A DNA stretch of 64,000 nucleotides from JBCCCJ01 sp039029315 (lineage in GTDB: Bacteria; Bacteroidota; Bacteroidia; J057). Every line of letters begins with the position of its first letter. Within the stretch, counting starts at the first letter, position 1. Below the pieces are notes generated by a model, which worked only from the letters and a program-made list of their open reading frames with translations, did not search any database and was not told the origin of the DNA. Below, one piece after another: positions 8,955-17,056 of this stretch. The DNA lies in contig JBCCGK010000002.1 in NCBI GenBank assembly GCA_039029315.1, forward strand, positions 124,001-188,000, written 5' to 3'. Made by a program: the position numbers and the translations under genes.

Positions 8955-9266
8955 ATGCAGAATCTTTTTATTCTTCTTCAAGATACAGCTGCTCCAGCTG
9001 GAGCAGGTGGATTTGCCAATATGCAATTCATCTTTCTATTTGGAATCATTGCAGTCTTTTATTTTTTCATGATTCGGCCACAGCAGCAACGTGCAAAAAA
9101 AGAGCGGCAGTTTAGAGAAGCCCTCGGTAAAGGGGATAAAATCCTGGTGTTCGGTGGCATTCATGGCATCATTGACCAGATCGACGGGACAAGTGTCCTG
9201 GTGAAAGTGGACAACAACACCAAGTTGCGGGTTGAGAAGTCTGCTTTACAGGCCATACCTGAATAA
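8955..9266 (+). CDS. yajC: Preprotein translocase auxiliary subunit YajC
   Basis: A 103-aa protein with a single N-terminal membrane helix (residues about 25-41, IFLFGIIAVFYFFMIRPQ) followed by the conserved cytoplasmic part: RPQQQRAKKERQFREALGKGDKI, GGIHGIIDQID, VKVDNNTKLRVEKSAL. YajC associates with SecDF at the Sec translocon. The next gene starts 14 bp downstream, so it is probably cotranscribed with the ybbR-like gene and coaE. Confidence 0.93.
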   Translation: MQNLFILLQDTAAPAGAGGFANMQFIFLFGIIAVFYFFMIRPQQQRAKKERQFREALGKGDKILVFGGIHGIIDQIDGTSVLVKVDNNTKLRVEKSALQAIPE

Positions 9267-9280
9267 GAAGGGATTACTGT

Positions 9281-10258
9281 ATGAGGAAGCAACTCAGTCT
9301 ACTTCTTAATTTGTTGCTTTCCCCTTCTCCTTCCAGAGAAAAGCAGGGGCTGATTATCTTTATTTCATTCTTTCTTGCTTTGATTCTCTGGATCCTGGTA
9401 ACTCTGACACAAGAGTATCCTTCCACTCTGAACTATCCCATTCGGATTACCGAAGTTCCGGAAACGCTGGATATCCAATCTGTTACGCCTTCTATCATAG
9501 AGATCAAGGCAAGTGGATCGGGTATCGAGCTTATCGGGAAACATTTTCGTTTTGGACAGGATACCATTTTGTTTCCCTATGTGTCAGATTTTTCGGAGAA
9601 AGGCTATACTGAGAGTGGTTCATTTCAGAAAGTCATGCAGGACAAGGTTGGCTCTGATCTGAAAGTGATCAGCTTTTGGCCGGGAAGAATCGATGTAGAA
9701 ACCATTCCCAAAACCCGAAAGCTTGTCCCCCTGATCAATAGGACAAAAATTTCTCTTCGCCCCGCCTACCAATTAGATACCCCCCCGGAATTGAGTGTAG
9801 ACTCTGTCTACATCATCGGACCAGAATCAGTCATCGACACGATCGAAGAATGGTTTACAGGACCTGAAGAAAAACAAGTTTTTTCTGACGACACCTCCAT
9901 TGTAGTCAAGCTGATGTCCCCAAAGGAGGACTTTCAAATCACTCCCCAGGTAGTCAGACTCAGTGTCAGGACCAGTCTATATACAGAAACAAAAATTCCT
10001 GTTTCGGTATCTGTCGTTGACCAACCGGGAAACGTCTCCGTGCGACTCAATTATCAGGAAATTACCCTCACCTGTCTGGTTCCTTTCAATGAGTATGAAC
10101 GTATGTTAGACAATGAAGATGACTTTCGCGCTGAAATCCCCTATGATCGTCTGGACCCGGAATTCGCCAAAATCATTCCTGATGTTTCCTTGCCAACGGG
10201 AGTAAAACTCATTCGGCAGGAACCCAAAGAACTTTCCTTTGTCATCATTTCACTCTAA
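9281..10258 (+). CDS. YbbR-like (CdaR-type) domain membrane-anchored protein
   Basis: A 325-aa protein with one N-terminal transmembrane helix (GLIIFISFFLALILWILVTL, residues about 24-43) followed by a periplasmic part made of YbbR-like repeats; YPIRITEVPETL and similar segments are seen. In Firmicutes, YbbR/CdaR regulates the diadenylate cyclase CdaA. No disA/cdaA gene is nearby, so that role is not shown here. The placement between yajC and coaE is conserved in Bacteroidota. The coaE start is 9 bp downstream. Confidence 0.82.
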   Translation: MRKQLSLLLNLLLSPSPSREKQGLIIFISFFLALILWILVTLTQEYPSTLNYPIRITEVPETLDIQSVTPSIIEIKASGSGIELIGKHFRFGQDTILFPYVSDFSEKGYTESGSFQKVMQDKVGSDLKVISFWPGRIDVETIPKTRKLVPLINRTKISLRPAYQLDTPPELSVDSVYIIGPESVIDTIEEWFTGPEEKQVFSDDTSIVVKLMSPKEDFQITPQVVRLSVRTSLYTETKIPVSVSVVDQPGNVSVRLNYQEITLTCLVPFNEYERMLDNEDDFRAEIPYDRLDPEFAKIIPDVSLPTGVKLIRQEPKELSFVIISL

Positions 10259-10267
10259 GCGCTTGTC

Positions 10268-10870
10268 ATGAAGCTCAAACACATTGGCATTACCGGAGGG
10301 ATAGGAAGTGGAAAAAGCACAGTTGGTCGCATGTTTACCTCCATTGGGTATTGTCTCTATCATGCAGATGCTCGGGCAAAATGGCTGATGACAGAAGATC
10401 CAACCCTTGTTCAGCAAGTCAAAGACTTATTCGGTCCAGAAACTTATTTTCCTGATGGTCGTCTGAATCGGGCTTTTCTTGGAAATATTGTTTTCAAAGA
10501 TGCCTCCGCACTGAATCGTCTTAATGGAATCGTGCATCCTGCCACAGCAAGAGATTACCTTCAATGGATACAGTCGATTCCAGATGCGTATGATAAACAC
10601 TTTGCCCTGAAAGAGGCAGCTATCATGTATGAATCGGGGGCTTACAAATATTCTGATGCGATCATCACAGTGTATGCCCCAAAGTCGATCAGGCTGGCCA
10701 GGGTCATCGCTCGGGATCAGGTAGAAGCATCTGTTGTTATGTCACGCATGAATAAACAGTGGCCCGAAGTTGAGAAGAAAAGAAGAGCAGAATTCCTTAT
10801 TGTCAATGATGGTGAACATTCTTTGGTACCACAAGTTTTGGCAGCCATTCGATGGGCGAAGCAGTTGTGA
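10268..10870 (+). CDS. coaE: Dephospho-CoA kinase
   Basis: A 200-aa P-loop kinase that phosphorylates the 3'-OH of dephospho-CoA, the last step of coenzyme A synthesis. The Walker A region GITGGIGSGKSTVGRMF is at residues 7-23. Also visible are the HADARAKWLM lid-start region, LNGIVHPA, KEAAIMYESGAY and VYAPKSIRLARVIARD. Length is normal. It is the last gene of the plus-strand block and converges with the symporter gene; only 19 bp separate the stop codons. Confidence 0.95.
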   Translation: MKLKHIGITGGIGSGKSTVGRMFTSIGYCLYHADARAKWLMTEDPTLVQQVKDLFGPETYFPDGRLNRAFLGNIVFKDASALNRLNGIVHPATARDYLQWIQSIPDAYDKHFALKEAAIMYESGAYKYSDAIITVYAPKSIRLARVIARDQVEASVVMSRMNKQWPEVEKKRRAEFLIVNDGEHSLVPQVLAAIRWAKQL

Positions 10871-10889
10871 ATGGAAGAATTTATCACAA

Positions 10890-12605
10890 TTATGATCCGG
10901 CAGAACGAATTCTTGAAATCAGGGTTCCCAGTCCGACAACGGCAGCAACTCCCAGTGGGTTGAGCCACAAATATTCAATTCGAGGACGATAGTTGTCAGG
11001 AATATCTCCCAACGGAAAGAAGAAGGCGTACTCATCCACCACGCAGGATTCATACCACCCCCCAGTCAGCATCACAATGCTCATGCCCAGAATCAAAGCT
11101 ACCAAGGCACTGCGCCCGTCTACCCTGGGCACCCACAGGAGCAGAAAAATGCCCAAAATTGGCCCATAGAAAAAGCTACTGATTCTATTGACCAATTCCA
11201 CGATAGATTCTGTTTCCCCAAAGGCAATAGCAGAAAATGTAGCAAAAATTCCCCATCCAGCGGTAGCCCAGCGCGTTGCGCGCAGATAGTGTCCATCAGA
11301 CTTTTTCACTGATTGAAGACGTCTATACCAATCTACCACTGATGAGGCAGCCAGAGAATTCAGCATGCTGTCAATGCTCGAAAGTGCTGCTGCAAGGATA
11401 GCTGCGACTAACAGACCAGCCAATCCGATAGGAAGATCATGGAGAATAAAATAGGGAAAGACATAATTGGTATCATTGCGCAACTGTCCTTCCTTTTTCT
11501 TCAAAGCCATCAGCGCCTCATGCCTCATAGAATTGATCTCTTGATCAAGGTTCTGGAATTCTGAATAGGATTGCTGATCGGATTGATCTGACAACCAGGC
11601 CAGGGCTGCCTTCTCCCTTAGATGATGCACATGCTCGAACTTTCGCTCCTTCTCTTCCAGAACTTCTGCGACTTTTTCCTGATCTGGGATGAACAATAGT
11701 GGCCGATCAACCAAGGTATAGTGAACATATATGACGGCCCCCAGCAGAAGTATACCGAATTGCATGGGAACCTTGACGATTCCAGAGAGCAACAAAGAAA
11801 TCTTTGCATCACTCAGGGACTTTGCAGTCAGATAGCGTTGCACTTGTGTCTGATCTGCACCGAAATATGACAACATCAAGAAAAGACCTGCCAATAGACC
11901 GCTCCATAGATTATATTTCTCGCTTAAATCAAAAGTAAGATCGATGCTTTGTAGCTTGCCCCCTGCCCCAGCCAAACTCAGCACCTCCTGAAATCCCAGT
12001 TGCTCTGGCAAGCGAACCATCACAATCATAAAGCAAATCCCAAGGCCCAGAAACATCAGGACCATCTGTTTGATGTCTGTTCGAATCACACCTGTGATCC
12101 CACCAAACATTGTGTACAAGGTAGCTGCCGCACCGATGATCAAAATTGTCCCTGCCAATGGCAGATTTAGAATCAATGCCAACACATAGGCGGGAGCTGC
12201 GATCGTTACGCCCATTGCCGCTCCTCTCGACAGCAAGAACAATCCACTGCTCACCAATCTGACTGTCAAGCCAAACTTCTCCTCCAGAACCTCATAAATA
12301 GTATAGACTTTCAGGCGGTGATACAGCGGCACCAGAGTAACAGCCAAAATCACTACGGCAATGGGCAAGCCCAAATACATTTGTACGAAGCGCATGTCGT
12401 ACATATAGGCTTGGCCTGTCGTGCCAATAAAGGTAATGGCGGATGCCTGGGTTGCCATGACGGAGAGACCCACCGCCCACCAGGGCATAGACCGCCCTGC
12501 CAACAACAAGCCTTCCAGGCTTTTGGTACGCCCCTGATGCCGCAACCCATCCCAAATAGTATAGGTCAAGAAAGCGATCAATACGAACCAATCTAGATGT
12601 TGCAT
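10890..12605 (-). CDS. Sodium:solute symporter family protein
   Basis: A 571-aa SSS-family (SLC5-like) transporter with about 13 hydrophobic segments. Family signatures include GRSMPWWAVGLSVMATQASAITFIGTTGQAY near residues 38-68, FGGITGVIRTDIKQM and the GADQTQVQRYLTAKS block. A long charged loop (about residues 310-365, with KERKFEHVHHLREKA) interrupts the helices and is larger than in typical members. The substrate cannot be predicted; sugar, sialic acid or an organic acid are all plausible. It converges with coaE and has no functional neighbours. Confidence 0.88.
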   Translation of the reverse strand: MQHLDWFVLIAFLTYTIWDGLRHQGRTKSLEGLLLAGRSMPWWAVGLSVMATQASAITFIGTTGQAYMYDMRFVQMYLGLPIAVVILAVTLVPLYHRLKVYTIYEVLEEKFGLTVRLVSSGLFLLSRGAAMGVTIAAPAYVLALILNLPLAGTILIIGAAATLYTMFGGITGVIRTDIKQMVLMFLGLGICFMIVMVRLPEQLGFQEVLSLAGAGGKLQSIDLTFDLSEKYNLWSGLLAGLFLMLSYFGADQTQVQRYLTAKSLSDAKISLLLSGIVKVPMQFGILLLGAVIYVHYTLVDRPLLFIPDQEKVAEVLEEKERKFEHVHHLREKAALAWLSDQSDQQSYSEFQNLDQEINSMRHEALMALKKKEGQLRNDTNYVFPYFILHDLPIGLAGLLVAAILAAALSSIDSMLNSLAASSVVDWYRRLQSVKKSDGHYLRATRWATAGWGIFATFSAIAFGETESIVELVNRISSFFYGPILGIFLLLWVPRVDGRSALVALILGMSIVMLTGGWYESCVVDEYAFFFPLGDIPDNYRPRIEYLWLNPLGVAAVVGLGTLISRIRSAGS

Positions 12606-12696
12606 AGCCTTGGCAAGGAATTATGGCTCCTGTTGCCGCAAATATAGGCAAAGCTTTGAGACCTGCTGTCATTTCTCTGACAAGGCAGAAGGCAAT

Positions 12697-13764
12697 CTAG
12701 TTGGTTACGAAGCGACTGAACTTGTTGCGGATAGCAGGCAGAAATCCGGTTTCCATCAGTTTGAGCATGCCAGTATTTACCAAGGCATTCACTGATAGCC
12801 TGGGAAGGGCCTGTAAATGTGCTTTGTGTTGTGGGAAAATGTTGGAAAAACGAGTGGTAACAGCTGTTTTGAACCCGGCATCACGTGCGATGTCAAATTC
12901 GCGAACAGCCGCTTCATTTCGGCTGCCGAATGGATAACAAAAGTGGTCTATCTTCTCTCCGGTAAATGATTCCAGCGTTTCTCGCGACTGGACCATTTCC
13001 TGAATCGCATCCTGTTTTTCCAATTTTGCCAATGCTGCATGACTCACCGTATGAGATCCAATGGTCACCAGTGGGTGTTGAGACATTTCTTTGACCAATT
13101 CCCAACTCAAAGATACCTCCGCCACCTTTCGATAGGGATCAAAAGAAGGATCCTGAAAGAGGATTTTCAGGAGATCTATTTTTTCTTGTTCGCTTGTCGT
13201 GGTATTGATAAAGGTGCTTCGCAATTCGTAAAATGCCAGTTCCTTTTGTTGTTGGGTTTCTACTACATGGCGATAATTGATGTTTTTCCAACTAAAATCA
13301 ATCAGGTCATGCTCGATCACCAATTCTTCCAGATAATACCACCACAAAATGGCTCCATGTTCGGGGAAACTGGAGGTCACATAGACTGTCATCGGTACAT
13401 TGTAAGCATTACAAACAGGAAGGGCATGTTCAAGATTATCTATATATCCGTCATCAAAGGTGAATACAACGAAGCGCTTGTTGGAGGAAAAATTGTCAAA
13501 ATTCTCCAACATTTCATCCAGACTTATGATGTTATATCCCTTTTTCTGAAAAAACAGGATCGTATTCTCTAGCAATTCCGGGGACACTTCCAAACTCTGA
13601 TGGTTGTGTATTCTTAGCTTATCATCAAGAGGCAAAACTCTGTGAAAGGTCAAAATATGGCCGATTCCGCCATACAGTGGTCTAAACAAATGTTGAATTC
13701 CGGTCATTGAAACCGTAGATCCCAGTTTTTTTGCAAGTTGTTTTTCCAGGAACTTCGTACTCAT
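12697..13764 (-). CDS. Polysaccharide deacetylase family protein (NodB homology)
   Basis: A 355-aa protein with the NodB motif FTFDDGY (metal-binding Asp pair), a second motif around IGSHTVSHAALAKL (HxxxH type) and FCYPFG. It probably removes acetyl groups from an amino sugar in a polysaccharide. The ATG at 13764 (MSTKFLEKQL) is preferred over an upstream TTG at 13833. It lies directly downstream of an ATP-grasp gene on the same strand (82 bp between them); such pairs occur in exopolysaccharide or capsule loci. No signal peptide is seen, so the protein may act in the cytoplasm. Confidence 0.85.
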   Translation of the reverse strand: MSTKFLEKQLAKKLGSTVSMTGIQHLFRPLYGGIGHILTFHRVLPLDDKLRIHNHQSLEVSPELLENTILFFQKKGYNIISLDEMLENFDNFSSNKRFVVFTFDDGYIDNLEHALPVCNAYNVPMTVYVTSSFPEHGAILWWYYLEELVIEHDLIDFSWKNINYRHVVETQQQKELAFYELRSTFINTTTSEQEKIDLLKILFQDPSFDPYRKVAEVSLSWELVKEMSQHPLVTIGSHTVSHAALAKLEKQDAIQEMVQSRETLESFTGEKIDHFCYPFGSRNEAAVREFDIARDAGFKTAVTTRFSNIFPQHKAHLQALPRLSVNALVNTGMLKLMETGFLPAIRNKFSRFVTN

Positions 13765-13845
13765 ATTCAGGAAAAGATCAAATGATGCGCGTAGATGAAT
13801 GAAAGTGCTTATCTGCAACCTGTCCGTCTTCAAAAACGAAAGGGA

Positions 13846-15027
13846 CTAGCGAAAAATTTTCTTTTTCAGGACAGTGAGAATTTTGACAAAAAGCCCCAAA
13901 AATACCCGCAAGTCTTTCGGATTCAGATATCGAAATCCTTTTTTCAGACCCGAAAGTGATTTCCACCACTCCCCAATGGATATATTCCCTCGCTTGATAT
14001 GAGTAAATGCACTCGCTAATTCCGTCAATTCTTCGATATAGACAGCCGGACGTTCTGTTTGCTCAAAATTGATTGGAGCTAATTGCTGGAGATCCTGATG
14101 TCCGATCATGGGCATATTGAGGCCATTCAAGGTGCAGACGTATTCATTTTGGTCTAGCCTTCCGACGGTGGGTTCGATCACATAAAAGCCTCCATTCTCT
14201 GTATGCCGCTTGAATTCTACGGAACCAAATCCTCTGTAATTGGCCAATTGAAAAATCCGAATGCTCTCTTCTTTCAGTGCATCATCGTCATAAGGAACCG
14301 TGGCTGTTGAGGTTCCTGTATCTACGGGCCATTGCCTCAATTTTTTCCCCATAAAGGCTCCCAGGCACTCGCTGTTCTCATCAAAATAGGCCAAACAATG
14401 ATAAATGTCCCAATCTTCTCCGGGAATATATTCCTGAACCAAAAGATTGTTGTCTATGGGCGCAGATTTTTCAAAGGCATCCGACAGTTCCTGTTGGTTA
14501 TATAAAAAGAAAGCCTTGGGCAGTCCCGCCTGATTCCAGGCTTTTTTGCGGTAGGAAGGCTTGAGGACCAATGGAAATTCGAATTCAGATGCTACTGCTT
14601 CATAATCACTCCATTGTTTCATGTTCAGGGTCTTGGGGACCTTGATGTTATGTTGGATCGCAAAATCGTAAAAATCCTCCTTGTTCATCATCATATCCAC
14701 TGTATCCGGATCAGGGAAATTCATCCTGAATAATGGAGCCAATTCGTCCATATGATTTTTGAAAAAAATCACATAGAGGTCCGTTGTCAGGTACAAGGTA
14801 GGTCTATCATAGGCATGGCCAATCTCTTTCAATTTCTCCAACAATTCCTCTTCTTCACTATACTTGATTTTCTTCCAGACCAGAGAGGTTGCATATTCAG
14901 GAAAGTATCTCTGGGTATTGATAAATCCGATAATGGGAACATTAAATTTAGCAAGAGACCTAACGGCACCATAACCAGCAAACCCCAAATCAAGGATGAC
15001 AGCTGGAGGACTACTAAGTTGGTTCAT
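13846..15027 (-). CDS. ATP-grasp carboxylate-amine ligase family protein
   Basis: A 393-aa ATP-grasp protein, similar in type to ligases found beside polysaccharide deacetylases and acyltransferases. ATP-grasp features are MNKEDFYDFAIQHNIKVPKT, FPLVLKPSYRKK (ATP-binding Lys), LLVQEYIPGEDWDIYHCLAYF and FGSVEFKRHTENGGFYVIEPTVGRLDQNEY. The N-terminus VILDLGFAGYGAVRSLAKF resembles a Rossmann-like pre-ATP-grasp domain. Expected chemistry is ATP-dependent joining of a carboxylate to an amine, perhaps adding an amino acid to a sugar. Substrate unknown. Confidence 0.82.
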   Translation of the reverse strand: MNQLSSPPAVILDLGFAGYGAVRSLAKFNVPIIGFINTQRYFPEYATSLVWKKIKYSEEEELLEKLKEIGHAYDRPTLYLTTDLYVIFFKNHMDELAPLFRMNFPDPDTVDMMMNKEDFYDFAIQHNIKVPKTLNMKQWSDYEAVASEFEFPLVLKPSYRKKAWNQAGLPKAFFLYNQQELSDAFEKSAPIDNNLLVQEYIPGEDWDIYHCLAYFDENSECLGAFMGKKLRQWPVDTGTSTATVPYDDDALKEESIRIFQLANYRGFGSVEFKRHTENGGFYVIEPTVGRLDQNEYVCTLNGLNMPMIGHQDLQQLAPINFEQTERPAVYIEELTELASAFTHIKRGNISIGEWWKSLSGLKKGFRYLNPKDLRVFLGLFVKILTVLKKKIFR

Positions 15028-15471
15028 TCAGATGAGTGGATATGGTCAAGAGAAATAAAATCAATTGATAGATAGAAACTTACAATTGTGATTTCAGGAA
15101 AAAACAAATTCTGTACCAATAATTCAATGAATCTTTGTCTTCGTCCTAACACCTTAAATAAACAGACATTCATTTTTTCCGAATGCACAAACGAAATCCT
15201 GACATGGTCCAACTAGAGGAACAAAAAATCATCCGATTGCCTCTGTCGTCGTTTGAATGTGAAGGTGTTTGATTTCCAGAAAGGTACAGGAATAAAGTTG
15301 CAGGCAAAGGTAAGATCTTCAATGATTAGTTTAGGTTTTCTTTACAGAATTTTCATCAGTCAAGTCATTTATTTTGACAATTGATGCACAAATTTAATTT
15401 TGGGACGTTATAATTCTGTATACTCAGAGATGTTTGACTTCCCGTTTGATATATAGAAAAGCGCTTACACT
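15028..15471. promoter_or_regulatory. Divergent intergenic region with promoter boxes on both strands
   Basis: This 444-bp AT-rich spacer lies between the divergent ATP-grasp gene and a small plus-strand gene. On the plus strand TTTG at 15373-15376, 18 nt, then TAATTTTG at 15395-15402 make a good promoter. On the minus strand a -7 box TACCTTTG reads from 15312 to 15305, without a clear -33 element. No convincing gene was seen between them. Confidence 0.5.
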
Positions 15472-15714
15472 ATGAAACATCGTTTGACCCCAATTCTCCT
15501 TGTCTCAGCTTTTCTCATCATTGGTGGTATTTTCGTTCGGACTACCCTCTTCACCACTTTTGAGCGAACTTTTGCCATCGTTCCTCATCAACCCTCTGTA
15601 AGCAATCCTGCTCCCAATCTCAGGATAGCCCCTCCAGCTTTCCAGCCAAATGCACGGCAGGATTCTCCACGGCCAGACAGCAATCAGTCTGCCCATCCCC
15701 ATTCTCCCCGATGA
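15472..15714 (+). CDS. Small membrane-anchored protein of unknown function
   Basis: An 80-aa frame with a credible promoter 70 bp upstream. Residues 7-27 form a hydrophobic N-terminal segment (PILLVSAFLIIGGIFVRTTLF), which could be a membrane anchor or uncleaved signal. The rest is rich in Pro, Asn and Gln, with no known domain. Its 3' end overlaps the 3' end of the opposing DUF952 gene by 31 bp. Coding status is uncertain, but the start and hydrophobic segment look genuine. Confidence 0.45.
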   Translation: MKHRLTPILLVSAFLIIGGIFVRTTLFTTFERTFAIVPHQPSVSNPAPNLRIAPPAFQPNARQDSPRPDSNQSAHPHSPR

Positions 15715-16013
15715 TTTTTCACTACTCGAAGCGTGGCTGTGATATCAGTTCGATGAATCGCCCGGTAAATATGTGGAAAAAGATCTCCCTGAAAGGATTT
15801 TTCCCACTTTAGATGAGTCTTTACCTGTTTTTCCTCAATCTTGAATACCCGCAATTCCTGTTCTTCGGCATAATAGCGTGAAGCGGTAGCAAACAATTGT
15901 TGTTCTGTAGAGCAGTGAATGAATCCTTCTGTCTGAAGAGATGAAGGGGCATATTGATCCTTCTTCTGCGCACGGATCCAGTCCGAGGGAGTAAGAAGAT
16001 GATAAATATTCAT
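15684..16013 (-). CDS. DUF952 domain protein
   Basis: A 109-aa protein matching the DUF952 family: MNIYHLLTPSDW at the start, the core TEGFIHCSTEQQLFATASRYY, then LKWEKSFQGDLFPHIYRAI. DUF952 proteins have a fold related to ADP-ribosyltransferase-like proteins, but their function is unknown. Its start codon shares one base with the stop of the upstream nucleotidyltransferase gene (TAATG arrangement), indicating translational coupling. Confidence 0.85.
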   Translation of the reverse strand: MNIYHLLTPSDWIRAQKKDQYAPSSLQTEGFIHCSTEQQLFATASRYYAEEQELRVFKIEEKQVKTHLKWEKSFQGDLFPHIYRAIHRTDITATLRVVKNHRGEWGWAD

Positions 16014-17008
16014 TATTCGTCGAAATCTATTTCGGTATTGTCGCCAATATTGATACTATTGGATTTGCCTCTGAGAGAGGTATCATTGCCTATGACAGAA
16101 TGTCGCAGAATGATGGATTCCAGTTGAGAATATGCGCCAAGAATGGAGTCTCGGACGATGGAATTCCGAATCTGTGCTTGCTCTGCGATGGCTACATAAG
16201 GGCCAATGACAGAATGGGAAATATGGCAGCCTTCTGCAATATGGACAGGAGGAATAATGACGGAATTGTCATAGGACCAGTTTTGCTGAGGCACCTGATT
16301 GGTCAATAAGATTCTATTGGTAAGCAATAAACTCTGCTTTCGGCCACAGTCATACCAGTTGGAGACTGAGTGTGGACGCATACTCGCTCCCTTGTCCACC
16401 ATCATCATCAAAGCGTCTGTCAGGGAATATTCCTTGTCTTCATCTATGCCTGATCCGAGCATCTCTTCCAGGGATTCCCACAACAAGGGGAGTTGAGCAA
16501 TTTTGTACAGTCCAATTAAGGCCAGATTGCTTCGGGGAATATCTGGTTTTTCCATCAGGCGGGTGACTAGGCCGTCATTTCCAACCTGAGCAATTCCGAA
16601 TTCTCTGGGATTATCGACCTCCTGCACTGCCAGTCTTGATCCTTTTTCCTCCAGAATTTCGCGCAAATCCTCTCCAAAAATGGTATCCCCCAGATTCACC
16701 AGGATTTCATCACATTCTTCCAGCTGCTTTTTGGCAATCCACAGGGCATGGGCCAAGCCTTTTCGAGGCTCTTGTACAACAAATTCGATGTCGATCTTTT
16801 CTGAATAATTTGACAGAACAAAATCCCGAATTTTGTCCCGCATATAGCCAATGATAAACACCTGCTTTTTTATCCCGGCACCAAGAAGTTGGTCTATGAT
16901 ATGGCCCAATATCGGCTTTCCAGCTACTGGGATCAGAGGCTTAGGTTGTGTATGTGTGTGTGGACGAAGTTTGGTCCCGACTCCTGCTACTGGAATGACA
17001 GCTTTCAT
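16013..17008 (-). CDS. Sugar-phosphate nucleotidyltransferase
   Basis: A 331-aa nucleotidyltransferase of the glucose-1-phosphate thymidylyl/uridylyl or mannose-1-phosphate guanylyl type. The N-terminus AVIPVAGVGTKLRPHTHTQP gives the nucleotide-binding loop; the usual GTRLRP reads GTKLRP. Further on, PLIPVAGKPILGHIID, LVNLGDTIFG and NPREFGIAQV are present. The C-terminal third (from about residue 240) looks like a left-handed beta-helix hexapeptide domain (VIPPVHIAEGCHISHSVIG). It activates a sugar for glycan synthesis; which sugar and nucleotide cannot be told. Coupled to the DUF952 gene downstream. Confidence 0.85.
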   Translation of the reverse strand: MKAVIPVAGVGTKLRPHTHTQPKPLIPVAGKPILGHIIDQLLGAGIKKQVFIIGYMRDKIRDFVLSNYSEKIDIEFVVQEPRKGLAHALWIAKKQLEECDEILVNLGDTIFGEDLREILEEKGSRLAVQEVDNPREFGIAQVGNDGLVTRLMEKPDIPRSNLALIGLYKIAQLPLLWESLEEMLGSGIDEDKEYSLTDALMMMVDKGASMRPHSVSNWYDCGRKQSLLLTNRILLTNQVPQQNWSYDNSVIIPPVHIAEGCHISHSVIGPYVAIAEQAQIRNSIVRDSILGAYSQLESIILRHSVIGNDTSLRGKSNSINIGDNTEIDFDE

Positions 17009-17056
17009 TCGTGCTCATTTTCGGATCAAGTTAAACAACTTCTGATAAATACTGGA

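Noticed and set aside
15024..15212. 62-aa minus-strand frame before the ATP-grasp gene
   Set aside because: Overlaps the ATP-grasp start region and lacks family resemblance or promoter support.
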